DNA of 64,000 nt. Origin: Pyrenula massariospora. Lineage: Eukaryota; Ascomycota; Eurotiomycetes; Pyrenulales; Pyrenulaceae. Made by a program: the position numbers and the translations under genes. The first letter of the stretch is position 1; every line of letters starts with the position of its first letter. Where the stretch lies: contig JAGFMI010000002.1 of NCBI GenBank assembly GCA_021030905.1, forward strand, positions 992,001 to 1,056,000, written 5' to 3'. Of this stretch, positions 11,730 through 23,405 are shown piece after piece. Below the pieces are notes generated by a model that saw only the letters and a program-made list of their open reading frames with translations, did not search any database and had not been told where the DNA came from.

Positions 11730-12728
11730 TCATGACGAAAGAACAGTCACAAATTGCTTTCCAAAGCCAGGCACGAATCGAGTGACTGCCATACTGGCGC
11801 TGACTGCTGCTGCGATGACAGGAACGCCCACGATCAATGCTCGGAATGCCACGTTCATCATTTGAGCATGATTTCGCTTCCGACACCTATCAACGAAGGC
11901 GTCTGTGTCGTTGGAGCGAGGGAATGGTGTGTTTGGATTTTCGGCCCCGAGAAACTCGCAGAGAGGCTCCCAACCAGTACCAATGCGATATTCCAGGAGT
12001 CGCTCGGGCGGGACAATGGCGCGCAACTGCGCATAATAGGATTTGTAAACCTCCTTGCCCCTATTAGGGAAATCATCGTGGAAGAAGCAGGTCCAGAATT
12101 TGCGCAGCATCGGATAATAGAGACCGGCGCCCCAATCAAAGTTCGAGACCCATTTCAACTCCGGATCATTTGCTCTCCAGTTGACCGTCTTCATTACAGA
12201 ACTTAGCAGCAGACTGTCAGTGCGTGTAAGAAACTTTGAGTAAAGCGCATCTTACCTGTGCCATGAATCAACGTCTCTCGTGGTGAGGATGACCTTTGCC
12301 TCAGGGTAGGCGGCTATGAGCTCGGGCGCAAAAGCAACAGCAGGCCAGTCCGAGACTGCTTGGCAGTGTCCCAAGAGCGCGTCCCACTCTTCTCGGCCGA
12401 ACTTTCCTTTGCCGTCGAACTTTGCTGCAAGAGCATCCTGCCACATTAGGCAATCTGGAGGATTCTCTACGGACGCTGACATCATGTGGTAGCAGTCTGA
12501 GAATCCAAGTTGTTTGAGAGCTTCTCGGAGCGCTAAGTCTGAATGTTAGCTAGCGATCTGCTTTCACTTAAATGTTGGAAGTAAATTACAAGCTGTGCCT
12601 GTCCGACCTAGCCCAAGGGCCAGGACTCTCATGGGCACCGTCCGTTTACATTGCCTTCGATCGATATCCGTATCCTGAGTGAAAATATCTGTCGCCGGCT
12701 TAGGAGTGTAAGGTATGCCTGAAGCCAT
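11730..12728 (-). CDS. Sulfotransferase-like protein (Sulfotransfer_4 family)
   Basis: Three exons (12728-12590, 12532-12256, 12201-11730) close in frame to 295 residues. After a short leader, MRVLALGLGRTGTASLREAL carries the P-loop-like PAPS-binding motif GLGRTGTASLR. Family landmarks follow: DCYHMM, a GREEWDALLG segment, SDWPAVAFAPELIAAYP, and AKVILTTRDVDSW, the second PAPS-binding strand with its Arg-Asp. YPMLRKFW and LLEYRIGTGWEPLCEFLG complete the fold. This family is widespread and expanded in ascomycetes and is often misnamed NAD-dependent epimerase; its substrates are unknown. The C terminus holds a hydrophobic stretch (FRALIVGVPVIAAAVSASMA) followed by about 20 residues, so the protein may be tail-anchored with the enzyme facing the cytosol, where PAPS is made. 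It lies about 2 kb upstream (by strand) of the ASST gene, but no shared pathway can be shown. Confidence 0.88.
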
Positions 12729-14325
12729 GTCTTTTTAAGGGAATGTAGAAGATCGTATAGTAGGGACTGCAGTCGAGACTCTTTTAATAGTGATGCGCCT
12801 GGAAATCAAACAAAGGATAGGTGGTTCAGGTGTCTCAAGAAGGATCAGAAGGGTCAATTGGGCAATTCTAGGAAGGAAATTTCTGGAATGAGGGAAAGGC
12901 GACTCGCACAATTGAGAAAAAGAGCGGAAGAGACAACGGGAGTCAATCGCCGGTTGAAAAACAGCTTGGTCAAACAAAGTCACACCTTGGAAGAGGCAGA
13001 GGCACTGCCCAGGATATGCAAGAATGGACAGGGAACAATGCACATGCCCCGAGGTGAAGGGGGTGGTGCCCGCTTCCGTGGCAGGGAAAACACCCACAGC
13101 ATCGACCGAGCGACTAATGATAAGCGGCATTCCGCGAATAATGAGAGATCGTCATCGCCAGGCCCACCACTGGAAACGTTGAATTCGTAAGCTTGGCGCG
13201 TACGCTTTTTTGAGACGGTGGATCAGTCTTGACGTATTGATGACCCGTATCGTCTCGTACCGTCTCGCTGCCCCGGAATTTCAAGAGGCAAATCCAGGGG
13301 AAATTGTCCACGAGGCACAACCGCAGTCTGGGACCCTCCTGTCGAGCTGAGAGCATGAACGGGCTGAAAGATAGACAGGTCTTGAACCGCCACCTTTTTG
13401 CCGCGCATCTTCTGCTCATCTTCAATAATTGAACCAAATTCTCGTCCAACGCCCACCCTCCAGCCACGCATGTCTAGCCCTCTTGGCATCCTAGCCACAT
13501 GGGGCAGCAGAATCGCATCGCCATGCCGTCTTCCGAGATTGGCTTTTTGAGTCGTCTAACTAGAGCTCTCCATCTATTAGGCGTTAGAAGAAATAATGTC
13601 GCCGTCTGTCCGACGACAAAGATCGATGCTGAACCGTAGCGCGGTGGTCGCCGCGACTTATTTCCTAAGAGATTCTGTCATATAGCCTCGACCGTAGATA
13701 AGCTCAGGTAATTTTAGTCCAACTGCCTAGTATCAAATGCAGCAGATACTTCCGTCCGCTGTGGCTTCCCGCCATGTAGCTAGCCTTGTGGTCGCGTGCT
13801 CATGGCTGCACTGAGATAGGGGAACGTCGTCTCGCAAGACGCCCACGAGGTCGTCGCGGACTTGTGTAGTGATTTCTTCGGGAGATTGAGGTGTCGTTTG
13901 CGATTCTCTGTGCGAAACATCGGAGCTGATGGGGGTTTCACCTGGCCCACGATTCTCGACATGATCCAGAGGGACTTAGGATAGCATCAGCCCTTGCGGG
14001 GAAGACGACGGTTCCTGAGCTTGCAGTCGTGATTTGATTCAACAGACATGCGAAGCGGTGGCTCAAACCATCTCAATAATGTCAATGATCAGAAGGGCAA
14101 AGTAGAGACTGATCGTGGTGGAGAGTGAACCGGGGCTCACTTGGATATTTAATTAGTGGTATCTAGATATTGCCATATGTTAAAAAGATGGTGCAATCCG
14201 CCAAGCAACAGCACGACATGCTCACACCAACACCATGATGCCCCTTCTTAAGCTCCACAACGCCAATCGATCATGCAGAACTCCATTGATATGCTATTTC
14301 TTAAAACTCGTTGGAGAAGCTATGA
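12729..14325. other. Intergenic, no supported gene
   Basis: Short open frames such as 13114-13498 (minus) and 12858-13190 (plus) have biased, shadow-like composition and no domain. The part next to 12728 is the sulfotransferase promoter; the part next to 14325 is the 3' flank of the MFS gene. Confidence 0.45.
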
Positions 14326-16204
14326 TCACGCGCCTCGTTTTTCTCCTCTTTGACCTTCCTCGTCTTCGCCTTCTAATTTGATCGCGCGAACGTTGCCATC
14401 ACTGACACCGAAGCCAACGATGAATCCCAGAGCGCTCGCAGCCGCAAGAGCCCACCACGCAAGACCAACCATGTCCCTTTGAAGTCCCATGCCAAACCAT
14501 CGACCTGCGGCAATGGGTCCAATTGTTCGAAATGTACTCGATGCCGACGAACCCAACCCATGAATTGTGCCGAGAACAGATGGATGAGGTGATGCATTGT
14601 TGAGAAGAATGATGGTTGCAGGTAGTGCAAATGTTCGGGCAGCAACCTGAAGGAATAGAACCAAAGCAATGCCAATCCAGATGAACACCCCGGATGCCGG
14701 CAAAGGCGGAGACGTCGAGGATGGCAATAGTGCCAAATATGGCGCGAGAAAGTAAGCCAGCGGAAAGAAGAAGAGCGATATCTGAAAAGAACGTAACAGT
14801 CCCCATCGAGCAGAGAGCGTCGGATATAGAGAGAACTGAAGAGCGACGCCAAAAACACCCAGGATGGCCATGGCCCGTCCGATGAGCGACGGAGGGAAAG
14901 CCAAACCTCCGCTGAAATGGAATGCGTCTAGGGCTTTGGCGCCGGGACCCGCGCGCGCGGCGGATAGGAAAAGCAGCCAAAGGTTTGCAAAGCCGCCCAT
15001 TTGAAAGTCGAAAATAGCCGTTGCAAGCAAGACCATCAATACATTCTTCGTCCAAATACTGCGTAGAGGTAGACTTTTCCTCGGTGCCGGACGCATTGAC
15101 ATCTCCTTGGCACTGCTGATAGTAGGATGCGCTGGCGTCAGAGGGGGGCTGACTTCCATCTCGTGGTCATCAGATCTTTGATATTGGCTGACCTGCGAGT
15201 ATCCAGACCGGATCCGTAATTTCCAAAGCCAATAGCTCAAATTCTCTCCTACTTCTCGTCCTCTATCACGGACATAGCGTCGGCTCTCCAAAGTCTCTTG
15301 CAGTCCGATCCAGACTATCCCAGCTTCAAGTAGCAATAAGATGGCGCTTAAGAGATTCGGGGCTGCGTAAGGGAATGTATGTAGCCATTTCATGTATTTC
15401 TTTCCGCCAAGCGGAGTATTGGGCCCAAGCGTTTTGGGATAATTGGCCGCTGGGTCTGCCATGAGGCCGCCGAGAACTGTTGGAGGACAAGGTTAGTGTC
15501 TGACAGCAGGAAGCAGCTTGACGGTGAGAAACTCGCATTCAATCAAAGGAATGGAGCTTACTTGGACCGAAAACATTGGCAATATTGAAAGCAATGGGAA
15601 GCAACAGGAACGCGCGAGAGTGATATCTCTTGTCCACTGATTCGGCAACCATGGTTCTTGCTGCACCAACTGTTCCATTTATGGCGCCACCGAGGAGACG
15701 AAAAACCACAGCCTGCTCGAATGTCGCCGAGTATCCAACACCTATGCAACTCAATCCAGTTCCCAGGAGGCCAATCAGGAGAACGTTCTTCCGGCCCGCC
15801 CACGGAGCATCAGCGACGCGACCCCAGAGGACAGCAGTTACAATCTGTGCCGACGTGAAAACACCTTGCATCACACCCGCTTGAAGCGAGATCTTCGTAT
15901 CTGGCAATGACGGATTGAACGATTTGAGCTGATGGAACATGTAAGTCTGCAAGGACGCAACCTGGAAGAAGTCGACCACGCGCACGCCGGCCAGAATTGC
16001 TAGCTGCTTTTTGTTGGGTAAAGTTTTCCATGACGCAGGTGCTGCTTTCTTGTCCGGCGTTGCTTTCTCGGTATCTCGAATATGAGATGGGGAGCGTGAA
16101 GATGTCGTGGAGGTCGACAAGGTCGGGTTCAAGGAGGTAGCTCTCACTTGGTTCGGCGGCGCCAGGGAAGAACTCTCGTTTTCCCGGGCACTGTTGCCAG
16201 CCAT
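14326..16204 (-). CDS. Major facilitator superfamily transporter
   Basis: Two exons (16204-15562 and 15476-14326) join through an intron with consensus ends to give 597 residues. A Ser/Thr-rich cytosolic N terminus of about 75 residues precedes the first helix (LAILAGVRVVDFFQVASL). The family A-like loop is RVADAPWAGRKNVLLIGL, between helices 2 and 3, and FRLLGGAINGTVGAARTMVAE follows. A polar central loop of about 100 residues separates the two halves. The second half has hydrophobic segments such as NVLMVLLATAIFDFQMGG and GVFIWIGIALVLFLQVAA. This pattern fits the fungal ZIFL1/YCR023C-like MFS group (a TetA-like branch), probably drug:H+ antiporters or vacuolar/plasma-membrane exporters. The substrate is not predictable. 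It reads away from the effector-like gene at 17.6 kb across a 1.4 kb divergent spacer. Confidence 0.88.
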
Positions 16205-17611
16205 GACCTCAAAGCCGCAGTCTCAATCATTTGAGAGGAAGCAGGTCAAGACATGCCGACCAAATGGAGGTAGAGGCAAGCAGGATGCTCTGGCGGAAGA
16301 GAAGGAATGGAGTGGGTCAACAGTTGAACATGCGCAAAATAGCAACCAGGGATGCCGGGCCTCTTCTACTATAGGACGGGTGGGGCTTGCGTCCTGGCCT
16401 CTTGAGGCTCCCAGTGAACCCCGATGGCTTTTTGGTACTCCCATTCACGTACCTCATGTCTCAAAGTAATCCGGGGACGTAAGAGCTTACATTGGCGCCC
16501 CAGGGTCAATCTCTGAAGCATTCGTTGTGTTCACTATGGCGAAGACCCAACGTGAGACCTGTGGTATACGCGTGGAGGACTGGGAGGAGCATTGATTCAC
16601 AGGTCAAGTGGATCAGAATGGTGACGTTCATCCATCGGTGACTGACCAGGTTACTGTGGGCTAAACGTTCTGACCCACTGCCTCCCAATTGCCTTCTTCA
16701 CCTTCCCTGATTTTCTGGGCGGCGGGTCGCCTGAAATGTCAAGAATAATACCGCCAGTTTGTTTTCGAACATTTCTGACAGCTCGGTCTTGAAATGACTT
16801 GCCGGCCCCGAATTTGCTGCATACTACAACAAAGCTGTCCTTCTGTAGACTTCACAATCATGTTCACACCCAGAATTCGTCAACGTCGACCTGGACTCAT
16901 TATTTCATTTCTCTTCATAGAAGGGTGTAGGGGATCAATCTCGCCATCCTGCTAGGGTTCGTAAACGGAGCTATAAACGACCCTGTCCAGCCTATCAAAC
17001 AGCAGCGACCCAATATCTAGAGCTTTGCAGGGACCCTATGTCAGCCAAGTATTGACCATTATCCTTTATGAAATTTAGATGCACAGTCTACGCATTCAAA
17101 GAGCGACTCTCGGCGAAACTTCTTCGCACGTGGCAGAAACCACGACGCTCCACCCAAGCCGACAGCGACAACCGCGTCGCTTAATCTGCCAACTCCCCAG
17201 GCGAAGTCTCAAATTGATGCGTTGGTCCCTTATTCTACATCCACAGTCGAGGATCACCCCTTGAACTCCTGCAATCCCGGACCATTGGCGATGATACCAT
17301 TCGAGGGCAATCCTTCTCATTAATTTGTGATGAGTGCGAAGATCGCAGCCTCGCCAGCGCCTGGAAGTTCGTGCTTCCGGCCGTCGGCCCCACTCTACCG
17401 AGCGATGCGCAGACGCGAGTTGTTACAGCCCACGCCCGAGCTTTGATAAGTTGTCGCAGCCTCCCTCACAAGGCTTCGCAGATTTGCTAGTTCATCCATG
17501 GACAGCCTCAAGTGTTGTTGGATCTGTTAGATCGTCTTCTGTTTTTAAGAACCTTCATTCCTTCTTATACCATTTCTCTAGGCATCCTCATTTTGACTTT
17601 CATTTTGCAAT
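16205..17611. other. Divergent intergenic spacer
   Basis: Between the MFS start (minus) and the small secreted protein start (plus). Contains only short, unrecognisable frames. The last 100 bases before 17612 are pyrimidine-rich with TTCTT and TCTC runs, as is common upstream of fungal start sites. Confidence 0.45.
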
Positions 17612-17995
17612 ATGTCGCTCTCTGGCCGTCTCTCGCTCTCTCTTTGCTTGTTATTTTCCCTCTTTCTCTTCATCTCAGCCTTGCCATCCGATACCCGGGA
17701 TACTACGCCTTTTCAAGAGTCAAATTTCAAACGGTCATTATCCATCGATGTGTCAGTCGACCGATGCGGGGATCGAAATCGCCTTGAAGCCGTTTGCAAC
17801 TTGTTTTGCGTAAAAGATGGCGTTCAACGAAAATGTGTCAATACGGAGCTTACTGGTGACAATGAAAAGGACCCGTATGTTCCACCATATTACTACGAAG
17901 GCAAGAGGACGCCGTCAACCGCGATGCATGCAATTGGAGTGCTGCTCGGAGAGTCATTCTTCGACCTACCTCGGAAGTGGAAGTGCGACTGCTAG
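17612..17995 (+). CDS. Small secreted cysteine-rich protein, candidate effector
   Basis: Intronless frame of 127 residues. It opens with MSLSGRLSLSLCLLFSLFLF and then ISALPS, a textbook signal peptide, with cleavage most likely after residue 23. A short prosegment ends in NFKR at residues 38-41, a Kex2-type dibasic site, just before SLSIDVSVDRC. The remaining chain has six cysteines (about 52, 62, 66, 75, 125 and 127), an even number that could form three disulfides. A YVPPYYYEGKR stretch contains a second KR site. I recognise no domain. Size, signal peptide, pro-site and cysteine content are typical of fungal effectors or small secreted defence-type proteins, but function is inferred only. 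It sits alone in a gene-poor segment. Main doubt: small frames can be open by chance, although the ordered signal, Kex2 site and cysteines argue against that. Confidence 0.65.
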   Translation: MSLSGRLSLSLCLLFSLFLFISALPSDTRDTTPFQESNFKRSLSIDVSVDRCGDRNRLEAVCNLFCVKDGVQRKCVNTELTGDNEKDPYVPPYYYEGKRTPSTAMHAIGVLLGESFFDLPRKWKCDC

Positions 17996-19314
17996 TTCCG
18001 CCACTGGAAGGCTCATTTAATACCTCAACTAGGCGGTCACTCCAAGCCAATACCAGTCACATCGTCATTAGACATTCAGCCTTGGTTACGCAAGTCTCGA
18101 CGGTTTCGATACTGAAACTAGGCTACCTTGACAGTTGCAAATGGCAGTTACTACTCCATGAACAAAAAAGCCATAGAATGACACGACCGACGATACCAAG
18201 ATTAACCAGGTTCCAGCTGCACATTGCTTTCAAACCACCTGCAAGTAAAAGTTTCTCAGCAAGGCATTCACGCCCCCATATGTGGACACCTCAAACAACG
18301 CCGGCCGGAAACCCTTTTCGAGCAGCCCCCAACTCGCGCCGAACGACACAACCAACATCCAGCTCGAGACATCTGCACAGCGATTGCTAATTAGATGCAA
18401 CATGAAGAAAAGCCGTTCTGGTAAAAAGTACGCAGGGCTGCGAAATGTCTCATAGCACGACTGAAAAAAGCCTTATGCCCTTCAATCCCTCCCGGAGCAC
18501 GCTTTCCCCTACGAGACGTGTACATACTCCACCGCCGCAAACGGCGAAAACAAAAACCATTGAAATATTCCCCGGCAAACAATATAGCTCAAAGCCAGCC
18601 TCGCGTCAACTCTTTCCCTCGACAGAGCGATGCCATGCTCGCGGCTCCGCAGCGCCACGCCGGAAACACAGCGCATATCCCGTTTTGACAGCAACGCTAC
18701 CCTTCAATCTTCTGCCGCGCACGAGAATTTCGATTTGATTCCAGCGCGGCCTAAACTGTTTATAGACGATCACTTTCTTTTCTTGTCCCAAGTCCTTCGG
18801 GAGATAAAGTCTAGTTAGACTAGGGATAGATAGCTTTATAGAAAACATTCATATTTTTCAAATACTCCTCTACCTCAACCCTAAGACACGAGTCGCCGCA
18901 CAGGCTCACAAAGCGATCGTAGAATTATACATCAACCAGAAACTAGAAAGCCTCTTCCTACCCAACGGTCTCTATCCCTCTAAAGAACCCCTCTTAAGAG
19001 ACCATTCCCCCCCTTCCCGTCTCTTAATTATTATGAATCCCACTCGCCGGCGCCCTTCCCCGGATAATTCAATATCCCTCCAACTTTTTTCAAAAACCTC
19101 TTTCCCCCCCCCTCCTTCTTTTCCTTTCTTTCTCTCCGTGAGTCTGTAGAGGCCAATGCTCATTGCTTAAGTTTGTAACAAGCCGTGTCAAGAAATGGGA
19201 ATGAATGTGATATAGCCGCCCAAGGTGCCGTTGATCGCATCATTTGGCAACCTGGTGATGAAGCTTATCCTCAGTTCCAGTAGCTTTGTTTCGGGCTTGA
19301 TCCGCTTCGGACCC
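17996..19314. other. Intergenic with polypyrimidine and polypurine tracts
   Basis: No gene recognised. Between about 18960 and 19140 the plus strand has long C/T runs (including an uninterrupted run of C near 19108), which produce the false minus-strand K/G/E-rich frame there. These are simple-sequence tracts. Confidence 0.45.
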
Positions 19315-21823
19315 TTACCTGTCGAGGGGGTCAGTCGCACCGTCCTCTTCAGTCCCCTCATGGTCTCGACTGTCGATAGGATACATCGCAAAGTCAGGGT
19401 GTGCGCTTGGGAGCTCATCTTCAACATGGATAATGTTGGGGCGGGTGTCATTCGCCGGAGCGGGTCGCGCCTCCTCGGACGGTACCGAGCCAACTGCATT
19501 GCTTTTCAACAATCGCCTGTCATCCATTGCTTCGATATCGATTCCGCTCTGACCAAGGCTGCCGATCTGAGTGCTAGACGTGTCCACCTTCTCGACCGAG
19601 AGCTCGCCTTCCTTAGAGAGGTGTGGAGCCTTCAGCCGGGGATGTTTGGGATCCCGAACATCCAGAACGGCAAGCAGCTGATTCCTCTCTGTCACCGGAA
19701 CAGCACCAACACCAGCACAGCTCTGCCACGTACCAATGCCGAGTTCCTCGTGAGCCATGCGCTGCGTCTGCAGGATGTCATTGGCAGACCATTCAAGACG
19801 TGAATATTCGTTTTTGTGAAGACGAGTCTCAACAAAGTCTACCAGATATTCTAGCGTATAGCCTAGAATGCTTATGATGCCACCAACTATGAGAACGATA
19901 GCTAAGCCAAGGACGGAGAAATTTGAGTGGGACGACGATGGAACTTTCTGGAATGATGTTAGTTTGGTCATCTGAGGCAAAGGTATATCATGCTCGTAAG
20001 CAATGAGAAGCAGACTGTCTCGAAGAGCTCTTGCCAGTTGTGGCACTGCAACTGCTTTCATTCGACACTAATGTGCGTCATAGGTTCCATGTAGTAGTAA
20101 AGTGGACAACCTAAAAACATACCTGGCTTTTACAAAGATTTCGGCTTTCATCAGTGTCAGGAAATACCCAAAAATGTTTTCGAATGTCGGCATCATGAGT
20201 TCCAACGGCATTTTCCACAGGCGTGCCTTGGAAAGACGCTAGGACGATATTGTGCCAGTATTCGACATCCGACTGCCATTGGTTTTCAGGGAGCGGAGCC
20301 TGAATGCCACCCTCAAGGCTGGCTCTTGATGTCAGAGACATCGACGAGAGACTAATGGTGACACTCCCTATATCCATAAATGGGTGCCCAATCCATTGTG
20401 CGATGCTAGATGCAGCTCCGTTCCAGTCTACCATGTCGTGCGTTTGAAGATCCAGAGCGCCGCCAGAACCAGTGCAATTGCGTATAGCTGAGGAGCTAGG
20501 GCTGCAAAATTCGTAATGAGCTTTGCATCCTATAGCTGGTGCAGGCTCGTCTGCCCAGTACACACGAATATATCCTGGCTGCGCAAAGCTTTGAATTTGT
20601 TTGACAAATCGATGCGCAGAGTACCAGTCGTCATTGATCTCGCTAACATAATCAACGTTGTCAGCAGACAAGTAGGTCACGAATAGGTCGCTGTCAGTCA
20701 GGGCTTGTGACAACTCTTCGTTTGGATAGAAAGTCGAATTGCTTGGGTCCAAAGACCCCTTGAATGTGTAGGCGCTCAGAGTGCTTGTTGATATTAGTCC
20801 TAGAAGAAACCACAAACACGATACCCGCCACACTTACCCGACGCCATACTCTGCATTTCCAGCGGTAAAGTCTTCCCATACATTCAGAGGTATGGAGGGT
20901 ATTCGGTGCTCATAGGTATAGTTGTATGTTGAGGTATTAAAGCCCCTTGTTCCATAGAAGTATCTTCGGTAGGAAATATCACTAGAATAATTAACAGTTT
21001 GCGTATAGCCATCTGTAGACAATGGTGCGCAGTGGTGGACAATCTGAATCGTATATTGAAGAGCCGGTGGGAGATTGAAACCCAAATCAGAGTTTAGGCT
21101 TAACGGGCCTGTGTCGAGTCTGATGTTCCGCTCCCGCCGGCGGCAGATATTCCCTTGAAAAGGGCAAGTCGCATTCCGATCAATAGTGCTCGAAATTTTC
21201 CGCTTGACGTAAGAGCCGCAACCCTCAGTTTGGGTATTTTCGGTATAGCAAGACTGAACATAATTGGCGTATGAATTGACTCTCTTAGATTGATACGGGT
21301 AGAATACTTTTTGGACCGTATCAAAGTCTGTCTCCCCTGGGATACCTATGGAGAGGTAGCCACAGGAGTCACTTGAAACGAGTACCTCGCTCCCTGTCGT
21401 CGCATTGATTTTTGCTGAGAAAACACTAGCAATCGCGAACGCCGTTGTGCTAAGAGTTGTAGCTGCAATGAGCGGCAAGATGCGGTAGAGTGGACGGTTG
21501 GCCTTGCGACGCCATGCCCATAAAATTCGAATAAGACTTGTCAAGCCTGTAGTTCCATTCCCGGAGTTTCGTAAAACAGCTTGAGTTTGATGGTAGAGTC
21601 CGTCTCTTGGTTTCTCTGAGGAAAGAAATCGATGTAAGATGAAACTTGCAATCCGCCAGAAGCACGTTCCTACAAAGGTAACGAAAATAGCCAAAAAGGC
21701 CGTTAAGAGAGCCCCATTACGATTTGTCAATGTCAATGTTGCACCTGCAATCTTTCCCCGTGACCAGTTTGTCCAAACGCCTATATAGACTGGAATATCG
21801 GTGTCTTGACTCAGATCAGCCAT
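19315..21823 (-). CDS. Uncharacterised large fungal membrane protein (intact family member)
   Basis: Three exons (21823-20838, 20783-20123, 20067-19315) close in frame to 799 residues. Intron 1 has a GACTAATAT branch point, and intron 2 runs from GTATGT to TAG. The protein starts MADLSQDTDIPVYIGVWTNW. Two hydrophobic segments follow early (LLTAFLAIFVTFVGTCF, LPLIAATTLSTTAFAIASVF). A long, probably extracytoplasmic region holds many Cys and N-glycosylation sites (NATC, NYSS, NTST, NYTY, NCTG). A last membrane helix (SVLGLAIVLIVGGIISILGY) lies near residue 600, with a 180-residue polar tail. I know this as a recurrent lineage-specific ascomycete family without an assigned function; I do not have a domain name for it. 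A broken paralogue lies at 1-371. In-frame bases upstream of 21823 also lack stops, but the paralogue's start at the equivalent Met supports this one. Confidence 0.82.
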
Positions 21824-23405
21824 GTCTCCTTTTTCCTGGTTCTGAACATTGCAGGATTTGCGCTTGATAGCTGTCAGATTAGGTAGGAGAAGATGTAACA
21901 AAATATAGACCAAAAACCAAAACAGGCCACCTTCAATAAGGCAGCCTCTATGCCTCTGCCTAAGTGTTCGATTCCGGCATCGTGGCCCCACCATTCGCGA
22001 TCCTCGATCTCTTCTTCGGTGGGCATTGGAGCTGATTCTAAGCCATACTTCTCCTGACCGACCAGTCACCTTTTGCCTAGCGAGAGCCTTCGGCTAAAGC
22101 ACGGAAAATCGCAGTGTGATACACACATCCAGCTTTGCGGTACTTTCCTCTGGAGTACCGCCCCCGTTGTATTGATGATTCGACAGTGCTACATATTTGC
22201 ATGCACATGGATGGAATCTCGAGGGTATTCGCATTGGTTGGGAAGTAAATCTTCTTGGCTAAGGACATCCAGGGAAGTCTTGTGTGTCACAGATGACGTT
22301 CAACCCTTCTCAAGAACGCTGAGCAGCAAGGATCGGCGGAGTTCTGCATGGTGGAAGGGGTAATTCCGCAGGCTCCAAGTACGTTTTTCAGTCGGGGCAA
22401 TAGGTCGCAACCATAGCAGGACACGTTCTGTTGTACAAATATGCATGTTTCATATGCACGCAATGGCCACGACGTGCTTTATATGACCTCTCAAATTCCA
22501 GACTCTGATCGAGAGCTGGGGCCGAAAAACTTTGCGCTTGGCGCCTATGTCTGCCTCAGTGGGCCATTTCCCATGTCTCCTCTTTCGTACATACATGGGT
22601 CGGAACCGCCGAAAGTCAATAACTGATATACGCTAAATTGCCTACAAAAGTCGAAGCCCCTGTCCAGGCTGAGGTGAAATAGCAGGTATTTACCCTGCGA
22701 AAACGTTTGTCAGCCGGTGGGGAGACATTGTCCTGGATGCCTTGTGATATCCTCCGCCACGTCTTTTACCCACACCAAACCGGAGAGCTTCATCGCCGAG
22801 CAAACCCCCAGTCCCCTTTCGAGGGTCTCAAGTCTTGCACGCAGCAACACAGGGGTCCAGGCGTTGCCGCTCGGCCGAATTCTAATTCTTGAACAATGAT
22901 GTTACTAGTGGCAGATAGGCGTCAAGCTTTAGATTGATTGTGAAATTCGATAAATATGTGCAAACTGTGAAAGGAGGAAGAACGTACAGGCTAATTCTGA
23001 GAGGAAAGTATGCCCCTCTTTCATTTGCAATAAATAACCTCCATAAGCAATCACCATCAATAGCCACCCCGGACTTTTCCAAAGTAGCCAACTGCCCGTG
23101 CCCATAGTCTTCTAAAACACGCCAATTCCTCTAGTACCGATAGCGAATTATCGAGAGCATAGCAATGCTTAGAGACATGCCACACCCAACAGCTTCGGAA
23201 TGGTTCTCGCTGCTCTGATGAAGAATGGGGGCCGATGTCTTGAACTCTACCAGGGTTGGTTGCTATGAGCTCAGCTGAATGCGGCAAAACCACTTCTTGG
23301 GATTTTGTTTTATGCAACCACATTGGCAGCCTGATCTGCTCCACCAAGTAGTAGCCCCCAAATACAACATACGAATCAGGTTCGAGAAGTACCATATGTC
23401 AGTTT
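21824..23405. other. Intergenic, no supported gene
   Basis: Open frames are short and show no family signature on either strand. The first few hundred bases are the promoter side of the membrane-protein gene. Confidence 0.45.

Noticed and set aside
13114-13498. Minus-strand frames of 91-117 codons
   Set aside because: No start context, no domain, two overlapping frames with similar length; looks like chance.
4269-16204. Secondary-metabolite gene cluster (permease, sulfotransferase-like genes, MFS)
   Set aside because: No core enzyme (PKS, NRPS, terpene synthase, DMATS) or pathway regulator nearby, and spacing is wide.
18972-19163. Minus-strand Gly/Glu/Lys-rich frame
   Set aside because: Translation of polypyrimidine tracts; simple sequence, not a gene.
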